Counted from the first letter of the stretch, positions 1-8,433 are shown. The stretch: 12,962 nt of DNA from Chrysochromulina tobinii (GCA_001275005.1 JWZX01002562.1:1-12962), one strand, 5' to 3'. Translations and numbers: made by a program. The notes: generated by a model from the sequence alone, not told the origin.

Positions 1-186
1 CCGCTCCCAGAGCGCCTCCCCGCGCCTGCTCGAAGGCGGTCGGCGAAATGAAGGCGCGCGCGGCAGACGCGTAGCGGCCGGCAGTGCGCGGCCAGAGCCC
101 CCGATAAGCTCAAGGCGTGAGAGGCGGAGGCGGGCATGCGCAACAGCCGCGGCGAAGCCGACCTGGGAGCGCAGCGTCGAGATCAT
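1..186 (-). CDS. Partial gene start with presequence-like N-terminus (runs off left edge)
   Basis: An open frame on the minus strand starts at an ATG at 186 and stays open for 62 codons to the window edge. The N-terminus begins MISTLRSQVGFAAAVAHARL and continues arginine-, alanine- and serine-rich with almost no acidic residues, which is the composition of a mitochondrial (or other organellar) targeting presequence. No functional domain is reached before the edge, so the product cannot be named. The ATG context is weak (T at -3), so the true start could differ. A non-coding stretch lies upstream, and the neighbouring gene ends at 501 on the same strand, so this would be the next gene in a head-to-tail row. 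In GC-rich DNA an open frame of this length can occur by chance; the presequence-like composition is the main support. Confidence 0.5.
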   Translation of the reverse strand, partial: MISTLRSQVGFAAAVAHARLRLSRLELIGGSGRALPAATRLPRAPSFRRPPSSRRGEALWER

Positions 187-500
187 GAACTGACTAACCG
201 GTAACGTTTCATCGTTTTTCTCAACTTTTAACCCGCGCCCACCCGCGGCGCACCGCCGGTGGCGTCTGGCGACCGAGGTGACAACCAACGTAGAACGTTT
301 AAACGTTAACAACGTACGTAACAGCCGCGCCAGCCGGTCACACGAGACACGACGATGCGCCACCTGGCGTCTCCCGTCAACCTCCTCAACCAAAGCTCTA
401 AGTGCAAAGTTCAACATCTCAAGCAGTGTCCAGACCATCTCGGGATGTGCCACACTTCTGTGTACGCGTAATGCATCACCACACCGGCGCCATCGGGCGC
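187..500 (-). promoter_or_regulatory. Intergenic region: 3' end of the MiaB gene and putative upstream region of the left-edge gene
   Basis: No convincing coding frame is seen. The stretch is locally AT-richer than its surroundings around 190-325. It carries repeated ACGT cores between about 201 and 322, including a perfect 14-bp palindrome at 294-307. By position it holds the 3' untranslated region of the minus-strand gene ending at 501 and the promoter of the gene starting at 186. I see no tRNA or other structured RNA gene. Confidence 0.4.
294..307. promoter_or_regulatory. 14-bp perfect palindrome AACGTTTAAACGTT with flanking ACGT cores
   Basis: AACGTTTAAACGTT is self-complementary. It is flanked by other ACGT cores (about 201-208, 287-291, and 313-321, where ACGTACGT occurs). 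In plants ACGT is the core of many bZIP binding sites; whether that applies here is inference. It lies about 110 bp upstream of the ATG at 186. Confidence 0.35.
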
Positions 501-2804
501 TCACGCCTCGATGACGGCTGCCTCGCCGTTGTCGGCATACCGGCCGCCCGCGAAGCGCTCGGCCACCCTCTCGCCCACGAGCGAGTAAGCGAGCGCCTCG
601 ACGATGCGCACCGGCACGAGCTTGCCCAGGAGCTCGTCGATGTCCCCTTCGAAGAAGACGGGGCACCCCTGACGGTTACGACCCTTGACCTGTGCGGGGT
701 GTTTCGGGTTGCGCATCTCGACAAGCACTTCCTCGACGCGCCCGAGATAGCGCTGGCGTCGCTCGAGCGCGTGCTCGGCCGCGAGCCGGTTGATGATCTG
801 TAACCGCTCCTTCTTGACCTTCTCCTCCACCTGATCTTCCCATAGGGCTGCGGGCGTGTGGGGGCGCGGCGAGTAGGCCGCGGTGTTGAGCTGGTCAAAC
901 TTGACCGCCTCCATCAGGCGCAGCGTGTTCTGGAACTGCTCCTCCGTCTCGCCTGGAAAGCCGACGATCGCATCGGCGGTGATGGCAGCGTCGGGCAAGC
1001 GCTCGCGGATGCGCTCGACGAGGCGCACATACTGAGCGGCGGTGTACCCGCGCGCCATGGCCTTAAGGATGTCGTCGTCGCCCGACTGAAACGGGATGTG
1101 GAACATCTCGCACAGCGCGGGCGTCTCGGCAACCGCGTCGATGACGCGCGGCGACATGTACCGGGGGTGCGACGTAACGAAGCGCAGCCGCGAGAGGCCG
1201 GCCGTCTGTCCGATTTCGCGCAGCAGGTCGGCGAACTTTTGGGAGGGCGAGAGGTCGCGCCCCCACGAGTCAATATTCTGGCCGAGGAGCGTCACCTCGC
1301 GATAGCCCTGCTCCACCAGCGCCTGCACCTCGGCCTTGATAGCATCGCGGGGACGAGACTGCTCAGCCCCGCGTGTAGTGGGGACCACGCAATAGGTACA
1401 CCTCTCATTGCAGCCGTAGATGACGTTGACCCACGCGCACACGGTTGAGGAGCGCTGGGGCTGCGTCAGATCCTCCATGATGTGCGTGGGTGCCGTCGCC
1501 ACGATCTGGTTGCCGTTGAAGACGCCCTCGAGAAGGTCGCCCAGCCGGTTGGCATACTGAGGCCCCATGACCATATCTATCTCGGGTATACGGCGAAGGA
1601 GCTCCTCGCCCTCCTGCTGCGCGACACAACCGGCGACGACAATGGCCACATCCTCTCCGTTGCGCTTGCGGATCGCGGTCGGCCCCAGGTGCGAGTACAG
1701 CTTCTCCTCGGCATGCTCGCGGATCGAGCATGTGTTGATCACCACCACGTGCGCGTCCGCCGGATCGGTCGCCTTCGCAAAGCCAAGCGCGCGCAGCTGC
1801 CCCTCCATGCGCTCCGCGTCGGCAGAGTTCATCTGGCAGCCCATTGACTCCATGGGAGTACGAGAGCGTGCGCAAAGGCGCGGGCGCGCCCGCCAGGGAG
1901 CCGCCCACGTCGCGAGGCGCGAGAGCGGCGCCCGCGGCCGTTGATCCGCCGCCGATGGGCCCCTCGGCCCCGCTGCCGCTGCTGCTGCTGCTGGTCCTAG
2001 GATAGAGGTCGACGTCGAGGCTGCTGGCCAGAACATCGAGAGCTCGTCGGCTGCTGCTGCTGCTGCTGCTGCCGCTCCCACGCTGCTGCTGCTGCTACCG
2101 CTGGTCACACTCGCGAGCTCGCGCAAGCCCCGTTTGTCCTCCCGCGAGGCCCGGAGCAGTTCGATCAGCGGGCGCGGCTTGAAACCGACCCCGGGGAGTC
2201 CACGCGTGCGGGGCGCGGACTCGATGTGCAGCGTCTGAAAGACGTCCACCACCTGCACGACATGCTGTCCTAGGCCCGAGCAGAGCACTGCGACGTCTCC
2301 TGGCTTCATGTGCATCGCCGCCGCACGCACATCGCGCGGTACGATCTCGTCAAGGTGCTCGTCGTTCGTCGCCGACCACCCCACCTCGCCGCCCTTCTCG
2401 CGCGTGTGCGCGCAGCCCGAGACAGCCTCCGCGAGCTTGCCGAAGTCACCGCCCGCACGAAGCTGGTCACGAAGCTCGGCGGCAAGGCTCTCCGTCTGCA
2501 CGAGGATGTGGCGCACGCGAACGGCAGTGACGGCACTCGAACGCGTCTTGTCAACCTCACGCAACCAATCGGCGGTGTTGAGCCCGACGGCCACCTCGGC
2601 CCGCGACCGGCCAGAAGTCTCCATGTCCTCGCGCTGCACCTTGATGCTCATATGCACGCTACCGCTGCGGTAGGAGAAAGGATGCACAGAGCTCGCGGCA
2701 GCGGCAATGCTGGCTGCAGCGTGATGTGGGCTCTTGTTGCAGACGTATCCAGAGTGCTGGTAGCTGCTTGTGCTCACGAGCAGAGCCAGCAAGGGATGCA
2801 CCAT
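501..2804 (-). CDS. miaB: Parvulin-type PPIase domain fused to a MiaB-like tRNA methylthiotransferase
   Basis: The C-terminal two thirds is a radical-SAM methylthiotransferase of the MiaB/CDK5RAP1 family, which adds a methylthio group to i6A37 of tRNAs. Numbering from the ATG at 2804 (767 aa), the N-terminal iron-sulfur domain has Cys323 (GCQMN), Cys359 ([12 protein letters not shown]) and Cys393 (AGCVAQQEG). The radical SAM motif CNERCTYC has Cys465, 469 and 472, and a TRAM domain spans about 684-746. Residues 95-188 form a parvulin/PpiC rotamase domain ([23 protein letters not shown]). An Ala/Ser-rich linker, about 234-316, separates the two. I chose 2804 because its context is GCCATGG and it opens a hydrophobic signal-like segment ([12 protein letters not shown]); an ATG at 2831 is in frame upstream. 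The N-terminus, hydrophobic then Ser-rich, would suit plastid import through a secondary-plastid route, which is inference. The strand before GCQMN lacks the usual hydrophobic residues, so a hidden intron in the linker is possible. Confidence 0.88.
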   Translation of the reverse strand: MVHPLLALLVSTSSYQHSGYVCNKSPHHAAASIAAAASSVHPFSYRSGSVHMSIKVQREDMETSGRSRAEVAVGLNTADWLREVDKTRSSAVTAVRVRHILVQTESLAAELRDQLRAGGDFGKLAEAVSGCAHTREKGGEVGWSATNDEHLDEIVPRDVRAAAMHMKPGDVAVLCSGLGQHVVQVVDVFQTLHIESAPRTRGLPGVGFKPRPLIELLRASREDKRGLRELASVTSGSSSSSVGAAAAAAAAADELSMFWPAASTSTSILGPAAAAAAAGPRGPSAADQRPRAPLSRLATWAAPWRARPRLCARSRTPMESMGCQMNSADAERMEGQLRALGFAKATDPADAHVVVINTCSIREHAEEKLYSHLGPTAIRKRNGEDVAIVVAGCVAQQEGEELLRRIPEIDMVMGPQYANRLGDLLEGVFNGNQIVATAPTHIMEDLTQPQRSSTVCAWVNVIYGCNERCTYCVVPTTRGAEQSRPRDAIKAEVQALVEQGYREVTLLGQNIDSWGRDLSPSQKFADLLREIGQTAGLSRLRFVTSHPRYMSPRVIDAVAETPALCEMFHIPFQSGDDDILKAMARGYTAAQYVRLVERIRERLPDAAITADAIVGFPGETEEQFQNTLRLMEAVKFDQLNTAAYSPRPHTPAALWEDQVEEKVKKERLQIINRLAAEHALERRQRYLGRVEEVLVEMRNPKHPAQVKGRNRQGCPVFFEGDIDELLGKLVPVRIVEALAYSLVGERVAERFAGGRYADNGEAAVIEA
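1978..2096. repeat. Three CTG/CAG trinucleotide runs in the linker of the MiaB fusion
   Basis: Runs of (GCT)5 at 1978-1993, (GCT)7 at 2050-2071 and (GCT)5 at 2082-2096 lie in the segment joining the two domains. On the coding strand the first two are read as GCA (alanine) and the last as AGC (serine), so the same repeat is used in two phases. Such runs vary in length by slippage, and here they would alter only linker length if changed by whole units. Confidence 0.85.
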
Positions 2805-3209
2805 GGCAATCACCACCGTCTCACCACCCATTCCAGGGCCTGTCTGTGATCGACCTCGTGAGCTCGTGAGTTCTCGCGGGGAAGGGTTTGCACTTCAAGT
2901 CAGTTTCGTCGCGGGCCCGCTTTCACCGCTCACCGTCTCAAAGGTCGGCTCCGCACACCTCGGTCAGCACAAGTACTGAGTACTCGTTCTCTCGCGTCTC
3001 GGACTACTCAATTTGAATTTCGCTCGGCTAGTCCTAGTGTGGCACCTGGCTCGGGCGGGATAACGGGGTTAACGCCGGGCGGTCCGCTGCGTCCAATGCT
3101 GGCTGCGTCATGCCCTGATCGTTTTCGCAAGGAGACGCGTTAGCCGTTACGTATATACTCGAGCTACTTCTCTGAAGATAACTTTCAAAGTGAATCCAAC
3201 GCGCTGGCG
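2805..3209 (-). promoter_or_regulatory. Intergenic region: EF-hand gene 3' end and putative MiaB promoter
   Basis: About 400 bp between two co-directional minus-strand genes. It should contain the 3' untranslated region of the EF-hand gene (right side) and the promoter and 5' untranslated region of the methylthiotransferase gene (left side). The in-frame ATG at 2831 lies inside it. A locally AT-richer patch is present around 2980-3030 and 3140-3195, with a short self-similar AGTACTGAGTACT at 2971-2983. I see no RNA gene and no clear core promoter motif. Confidence 0.35.
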
Positions 3210-5702
3210 TCAGCTCTCAGCGGCTCTTTCGTCACCAAGGTATTCTTCACCAACCTCCTTCTTCTTATCCAGCCGTGCCGCCTCGTACCGCAGGATCGTC
3301 TTGAGCTCGTTGAAGGTGAGTTCGCCGCTCCCGTCCATGTCGAACGAGTCGAAGAGCGCATCGATGGCGTCCATGTTCGCCTGGCTCTCTTCGATGCCGA
3401 GTAGCCCCAGCCCCGCTCGAAACTCGTGCTTCGTCACCGCGCCATCGCCGTTCTTGTCCATGAGTTTGAAGAAGTCGATGACGCGCGAGTAGCTCGCGGC
3501 GAGCGCCTCGCGCACGCCCGCAACGGTCACCTTCTTGAGTACGATCGACGACCCTTGCTCGCCGAGCAGATGTCGGTGCGACGAGCCAGGCGCGATCTTG
3601 TTCCTCGCCTTGAGCTCAATCGCGCCAACTGCACCTGCCTTAAGCTCGGCGGCGAGCTCGACCCCGGCGCCCTGCCGAAGCTTCTGGTTGAGCTCATCGA
3701 AACTAATCGTGCCTCCGCCGTCCGAGTCGAGCGTCTTGAAGAGTTCATCGGTCAGGTCGGTGCGGCTAGCATCGAAGCCGAGAAGAGGCAGCGCGCCGCG
3801 GAACTCTGCCTTCGTGATCGTGCCATCGCCGTCTTTGTCAAGCTTGCGGAAGGCGTCGATGACGCGCGTGCTATTGGCCGTTAGCGCGGCGCGTAGCCCC
3901 TCGATCGTCACCGCCTTCAACGGACCAGATGGCGCTTGGCTGCGGGCTCGCTTGGGCGACGTCTGCTTCTTCATGATCTCGACAGCCCCAGGCTTCAGCG
4001 CGGCATCAAGTTGCACGTCAGCGCCCTGCCGCAGCAGTTTATTGAGCTCTTTGTACTCGATCGAGCCGCTCCCGTCGCGGTCGACGGACCGGAAGAGCAG
4101 GTCCATGTCCTCGACGGGCCAGGCGAGTTCGAGCGCCTGCATCGCCTTGCGGAACTCATCGCTGTCGATCTTGCCCGATCCGTCCACGTCGAACCGGCGA
4201 AAGAGATCTATCACTCGTGGCATCCCGCGCTTGAGAACGGTGCGCCGCAGCTCGGCAAACAGATCCCGTGCTCGCGGGTCGTCGATGGAAAATGAGGCTG
4301 AACCTCTGATGATCGTCGCGTTCTTGCCCGCGCCGGCACCCCCGCAAGCTCTCTGCAGCTCGGCCTCGAGCTCAGCTACGCGCCGTCGCAAAGCCACCTC
4401 GACGTCGGGCGGTCTCTCCTTGAGCTGAGCTTCGAGACGGTCCGCGAGCTCGAGCTGCGCCGCAAGCCGGTCCGTCCGCACCTTGAGCTGCTCGTCGAGA
4501 TGTGCCTCGAGATCGCGTACTTCGCTAGTCACCCGCTTGGCTCTGCGCTTTTCCAGCTCAACCTCCTTATGCTTGCTCTCAATTTGACGCTGCAGCTCGA
4601 GCTCCTTCGCCTCCATCTTCACGAGCTCCGCCTCGAGCCGCCTGTATTTCAGGCGCGCTTCTGACACAGCTGTCGCCCCAGCGCTCAGCAATGCCTGCAG
4701 CTCCCTTGACTGCTTGAGCATCTGCGCAATCTCTGCCTCAAGCTTCCGATGGCGATTGCGCATCTCTGCGGCAGATGCACCCCCGGAGCCCTCATCGTTC
4801 TCGCCAGCCTCCCTGTCCAGGGACTCTCGTGCCTTCGTGCGGGCCGGCGAGAGGTTCGTCAAGGGACTTGAGTTCGTCAGCGTCGCATCGCGGACTGGCT
4901 CGCAGCTCGTTAGAGACTTGAGGTTGGTGGACGAGCCACTTGACGAGCCACTTGCGACGTGCGTGGCACTGCCGAATCGGCGAGGTGGCCGTGAGCCTAG
5001 CGCGACGACCGGAGGGCTGATCGGAAACGAGCGAAGTGGCGTCTCTGCCTCGACAAGCGGCTTCGCACTGAACCTCGCCTCCTCCGCCTCCGCCTCCACC
5101 CTCGCTGCCTCCGCCCTCGCCGCCGCCTCTTGATTGCGTTGGAATCGGCTGGCTATTGCAGGATCCTTAGCTGGCCACTGCGTGTTCGTCGCCAAGGCCG
5201 CTTTGACAATGCTACGCGTGTTCACGGCAGAGGTGATCGGCAGCTTCGCGAGGTCAGACTCGAGCTTTGCTATGTCATCGTCGAGTGGATCCTCGATCGG
5301 AATCGTGCTCGGTGCGATACGCGACCGGTGCACGGTAGGTGGCTGAGATGGTGGAGGCGGAGGTGGCGGAGGTGGTGGAGGCGGTGCAGCCGGAGGAAGC
5401 GCGGGCGCTGGTGGAGGATGGAGTGGCCCAGCTGTTGGACGCCCGGGCGCAGGCTGCGGCTGCTTCGATAATACAGGCGGTACCAGACTTGCCTCGCTCG
5501 GCACGGTGGGCGTCGGCGAGAGCCCGACCAAGTCGCACATGCCGCTCACTGCCGCCAGCTGATATGCGGACGCAGCGGAGAGCAAAATCCGATCGGTGCC
5601 CGCTAGCTGCAGGCTATAGTGCGGTTGGCCGTCTTTTCCGGAAATTACGATCAGCCTCGGCGAGAGAGGTGGCAGCGTCGAGGTCTTCATATCATCTCTC
5701 AT
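3210..5702 (-). CDS. Coiled-coil protein with six EF-hands in three tandem pairs
   Basis: A likely calcium-sensing structural protein of 830 aa from the ATG at 5702; a second ATG at 5690 is equally possible, and one at 5783 has poorer context. The order is: a short unrecognised N-terminal block (about 15-77); a proline run (about 103-122); a low-complexity Ser/Thr/Ala region; a charged coiled coil (about 313-451); then six EF-hands. The calcium loops start at Asp505, 541, 622, 659, 749 and 788, with Asp/Asn at loop positions 1 and 3 and Glu at 12 in all six. Loop 4 (DSDGGGTISFDE) has Gly at position 5, where Asp, Ser or Asn is usual, so its affinity may be reduced. Each of the first two pairs is followed by a conserved LRQGA-type helix. 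There is no signal peptide or membrane segment. It lies about 200 bp downstream of the docking-like gene. A flagellar or cytoskeletal role is inference. Confidence 0.88.
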   Translation of the reverse strand: MRDDMKTSTLPPLSPRLIVISGKDGQPHYSLQLAGTDRILLSAASAYQLAAVSGMCDLVGLSPTPTVPSEASLVPPVLSKQPQPAPGRPTAGPLHPPPAPALPPAAPPPPPPPPPPPPSQPPTVHRSRIAPSTIPIEDPLDDDIAKLESDLAKLPITSAVNTRSIVKAALATNTQWPAKDPAIASRFQRNQEAAARAEAARVEAEAEEARFSAKPLVEAETPLRSFPISPPVVALGSRPPRRFGSATHVASGSSSGSSTNLKSLTSCEPVRDATLTNSSPLTNLSPARTKARESLDREAGENDEGSGGASAAEMRNRHRKLEAEIAQMLKQSRELQALLSAGATAVSEARLKYRRLEAELVKMEAKELELQRQIESKHKEVELEKRRAKRVTSEVRDLEAHLDEQLKVRTDRLAAQLELADRLEAQLKERPPDVEVALRRRVAELEAELQRACGGAGAGKNATIIRGSASFSIDDPRARDLFAELRRTVLKRGMPRVIDLFRRFDVDGSGKIDSDEFRKAMQALELAWPVEDMDLLFRSVDRDGSGSIEYKELNKLLRQGADVQLDAALKPGAVEIMKKQTSPKRARSQAPSGPLKAVTIEGLRAALTANSTRVIDAFRKLDKDGDGTITKAEFRGALPLLGFDASRTDLTDELFKTLDSDGGGTISFDELNQKLRQGAGVELAAELKAGAVGAIELKARNKIAPGSSHRHLLGEQGSSIVLKKVTVAGVREALAASYSRVIDFFKLMDKNGDGAVTKHEFRAGLGLLGIEESQANMDAIDALFDSFDMDGSGELTFNELKTILRYEAARLDKKKEVGEEYLGDERAAES
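3276..4262 (-). repeat. Three tandem EF-hand-pair units within the calcium-binding protein
   Basis: Units lie at 3972-4262, 3615-3911 and 3276-3530 in order along the protein. Each has a helix with the pattern RVIDxFxxxD, two EF-hand loops about 36-40 residues apart, and in units 1 and 2 a tail LRQGA-x-V-x-L followed by LKxGAV. In the third unit the tail degenerates to LRYEAARLDKKKE. Similarity is at protein level and suggests ancient internal duplication. Confidence 0.8.
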
Positions 5703-5906
5703 TTCACGGTCTTGTAACCGATTCCTGTGCTGGAACCGATTCCGGTCATGTAGTTTAAACGACGTCGAAGAAATGCTCAGCATGCGACTCCAGTGACCAC
5801 TCTTCAAGGCGAGCCGGCTGGCGACCTCGCTATCATCTCTCTCCACATCAATCGGGGGCGGGGTCCTCGTTACACACACGGCTGGACCTGTCTCGCTAGG
5901 GGTTCG
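5703..5906 (-). promoter_or_regulatory. Short spacer with putative promoter of the EF-hand gene
   Basis: Only 204 bp separate the stop of the SAM/docking-like gene (5907) from the chosen start of the EF-hand gene (5702). The upstream reading frame stays open to 5879, but the residues it would add look like translated leader, not a domain, and the 5879 end is a GTG. The spacer must hold a 3' untranslated region and a promoter, so the two genes are very tightly packed or share a transcript. Confidence 0.35.
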
Positions 5907-5915
5907 CTAGGGGTT
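5894..5915. repeat. Perfect tandem 11-bp duplication at a stop codon
   Basis: CGCTAGGGGTT occurs twice in a row at 5894-5904 and 5905-5915. The TAG stop of the minus-strand SAM/docking-like gene lies in the right-hand copy (5907-5909). The C-terminal residues of the protein come from this repeat, and a copy-number change would leave the stop in place. Confidence 0.9.
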
Positions 5916-8433
5916 CGCGAGCTCGCGGGGCGGCGGCAGATCCATGCTGAGCGTGGGCTCCTCTTCGGCATGGCCATCCTGGAGGGCCAATGCCTCCTTC
6001 GCCTCCCGTTGCTTCTGTGCAGCCGCCTCGAGCTCGCGCCGCAGGTCCATGACCCCTGTGGGGTTGACACGAACCTCCTTGGGCCGAAGAAAGTCGCGCA
6101 GCCACTCACTGCCCAGGGCGGTGGGCAGGGACTCAGCATGCTGATGCAGCTCCTTCACGCGCACGTCGAGGAGACGCAAAAAGTCGGTCAGGGTATCGGG
6201 GCGGCATCCCTTGAGTGCAAGCATGCCTCCATCGGGCACCTGCTGTGGGCTGCCGCCCGCCTGCTCGAGCAAACGCTGCATGACGGGGCACAGTTCGAGG
6301 AGGTCCGCCTCGCGCTTGATGCGGAGGCGCTCGATGGCCTCCACGCTCGCAACCTCGGCCTTCGCCTTCGCCTGCACGACAACGGCCACTTCCCTCCCCT
6401 TGGCCTGCTTCACCAGCAGGGCTGCCTCGTCGTCGACCAGCTGCTGGAGCTGCTCCTCAGCCTCCTCTATCTGCCGGTTCTGCACGTCGACGTAGTAGAG
6501 CAGGCTCGAATTGCGCTGCTCGTGCGAGAGAGACGCCTGCACGATCTCGTTGACCGACTCTGGCTTGTCAGGCGAGAACTTGACGCCCATGATGCGGTGA
6601 AGCCGTTGGAAATCCATCTCCAGACCGCGCACGTGGTTCTGCAGGAAGCCGAGGCGCAGCTCACGACGCTGATCGTCCTCGCGCTGCTGGCGCACCGATC
6701 GGAACGCGTTCTGGCGCTCCGCCTGCCTCAACTTATCCTCCTCTGCGTTCGTGTGCGCGATCTTCTCATCGAGCGTCTGGAGCTCATTTGCGAGCATCTC
6801 GAAGACGTGCTCCGTGTGAGCGATCTCATTGGAATACTCATACCGCTGGCGCTTGAGGCGCGACTCGATCTTCTCCTTCTCGTCCAGGTTCGCGTGCGCC
6901 ATCACGCTAAAGTGCTTCATGTCCGCCACCATCGCGCTCACACGCTCCTCCAGCTTGGCCGTCTGCTCCAGGAACAGCGCACGTCCGCGGCGCATCTTAT
7001 TGATGTTCTCTACGGTGGCCTTGTTGAAACGCTCGGCGTCGGCGACACGCTCCTCCGTGACCTGAAGCGCCTTCGTGAGCCGGCTCTTCTCACGCTGCTG
7101 CCTCCGGTTGAGCTCCTTCTCGAGGCCCGCCGTGCCCGATTTCATGAGCATCGGATCGCTCGCGCGACGTGCCAACAGGGACGCCTCCTCATGAAGGAGT
7201 GCCTCGATCTTCTGGTCGAGAAGCTGCTGCTGCAGCTCCTGCTCGTTAATGGCGTCCTGATACCAGAAGAGCTTGCGCTCGATCTCCTTGGCCTGCGCCG
7301 AGTTGAACTGAATCTCGGTCGCGGCATCGTCAGCCACTGACTCGGGTCCGCGCGCTGACTGCACGCCGCTCCTCGACGCCGATGCGCTCATCTCCGAACC
7401 ATCCTCGGCGCGAAGGCGCCGGCTCGAGCTGCTCAGGCGCGCCGAGTTGAGCGCCGAGTGCGGCGCGGACTGGAGTGCCATCGTCTTGAGCTTTGCGTGC
7501 GCCTCGCGCGCCGTCGCGGCACGATTCACACGCTCAATCATCTCCTCCTTCCACAGGGGCACACGGTCGTTGTGCAGCTCGCCCATCATCTTCTTCAGAT
7601 AGGACGGGCTGTTCACCTTGAGCGAGCCGGCCGTGCCGAGGCTCGTCATCGAGGCTTGGCCCGCGTCCGCGCTGCGCCGCAGCGGCTTGCTGCCCGTCGA
7701 CGCCTCCCCCGGCACGGCGGTGAGCGAAAACGTTTGCTGCGTGTCCGCCGCCGGCGGCGCCGGCGCTGCGCCATCGCTCACCTCGCCGCCGTCCGCTTGG
7801 CGCGGCGATGCAGGCCCTGCGGCCGGCTTGGGCTTGGGCTTCTTGCGCGGCGGCGGCGGCTTGCTTGGCGGCATTTTGGGTGCGGTCGGCAGCTGCACAT
7901 GCTCGCCCACTTGGTCGTCGACGCCTGGTTGCCAGCCGATGTTGCCCTCGGCGATCCGGCGAAGGTCGACCACACCCTTAAGGATGACCTGCACGTCGGC
8001 ATGCTTGACCTTCCACTCGAGCATCTGCTCACGCGTTAGCCCGAGCAGCGCGGGGCCGTCGATGTTGTGCACCAGAAACGTGTGCGTGTAATCCTCCTTG
8101 GTGGACTGCATGTACAACCACTCAGCAACATCGTGAGGCATCCACTCCTTGATCGAGCTCACGCCCAGAGCAGCATTGTACTGAGTGGAGTTCGACAGGC
8201 TAGCAGCGTCCTGCAGGCAGGCACGAGGCACAGGAGAGCGCTGAGCGAGTGCGCAGTAGGCCAGCACAGAGCACGCACGCAGGGGCCTATGCTGAATGCA
8301 GCGTGCATATCACCGCCGTGTACTCGGTGAAGAGCACCCGGGCTGACGCGATGCGCGAGGCACGCACCTTCTTGGAGCGGTTGCTGCTCGCTGCCGCGTT
8401 GCCGCGAGGCGAGATGGCTGGCAGCGTCGGCAT
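5907..8433 (-). CDS. SAM-domain coiled-coil protein, outer dynein arm docking complex-like (two exons)
   Basis: Exon 1 is 8314-8433 and exon 2 is 5907-8210, giving 807 aa. The ATG at 8433 has strong context (ACCATGC) and exons join in phase 0. A SAM domain, a protein-interaction module, covers about 59-125 (KEWMPHDVAEWL through LKGVVDLRR). A Pro/Lys-rich segment follows at about 151-171, then a Ser/Ala-rich linker. Long coiled coils run at about 348-381, 403-581 and 617-676. Between the last two, a block with FQRLHRIMGVKF and later NSSLLYYVDVQNRQIEE resembles the conserved region of outer dynein arm docking proteins (ODA1/CCDC114/CCDC63 group), where a short ATG-type motif precedes an N-F/S-LxxYVxxxN helix. 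Those proteins anchor dynein arms on axonemal microtubules. The docking assignment is by pattern memory and moderately sure; the coding call and SAM domain are firmer. It is divergent from uL10m and followed by the EF-hand gene. Confidence 0.78.
8211..8313 (-). other. Predicted 103-nt GT-AG intron in the SAM/docking-like gene
   Basis: On the minus strand the donor is GCG|GTGATA with GT at 8313-8312. The acceptor is a pyrimidine-rich CTGTGCCTCGTGCCTGCCTG ending in CAG at 8213-8211. Splicing joins ...LFTEYTA to DAASLSN... in phase 0. It replaces an exon 2 extension that would begin without a well-placed start. A donor at 8323 was considered but does not keep the frame. Confidence 0.65.

Noticed and set aside
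402-1448. Plus-strand frames over the methylthiotransferase gene
   Set aside because: The minus strand there encodes well-conserved TRAM and radical SAM motifs; the plus-strand products match nothing.
2832-3209. Possible tRNA or small RNA genes in the intergenic regions here, at 187-500 and at 9247-9686
   Set aside because: No T-loop consensus, cloverleaf-like pairing or CRISPR-like spaced repeats were seen by eye.
5703-5879. N-terminal extension of the EF-hand protein
   Set aside because: The far end is GTG, the ATG at 5783 has poor context, and the residues look like translated leader.
5793-7340. Long plus-strand frame of 515 codons, Leu/His/Arg-rich
   Set aside because: It is antisense to the SAM/docking-like coiled coil. 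Its composition is what the complement of Glu/Gln/Lys/Leu codons gives, and it has no recognisable domain.
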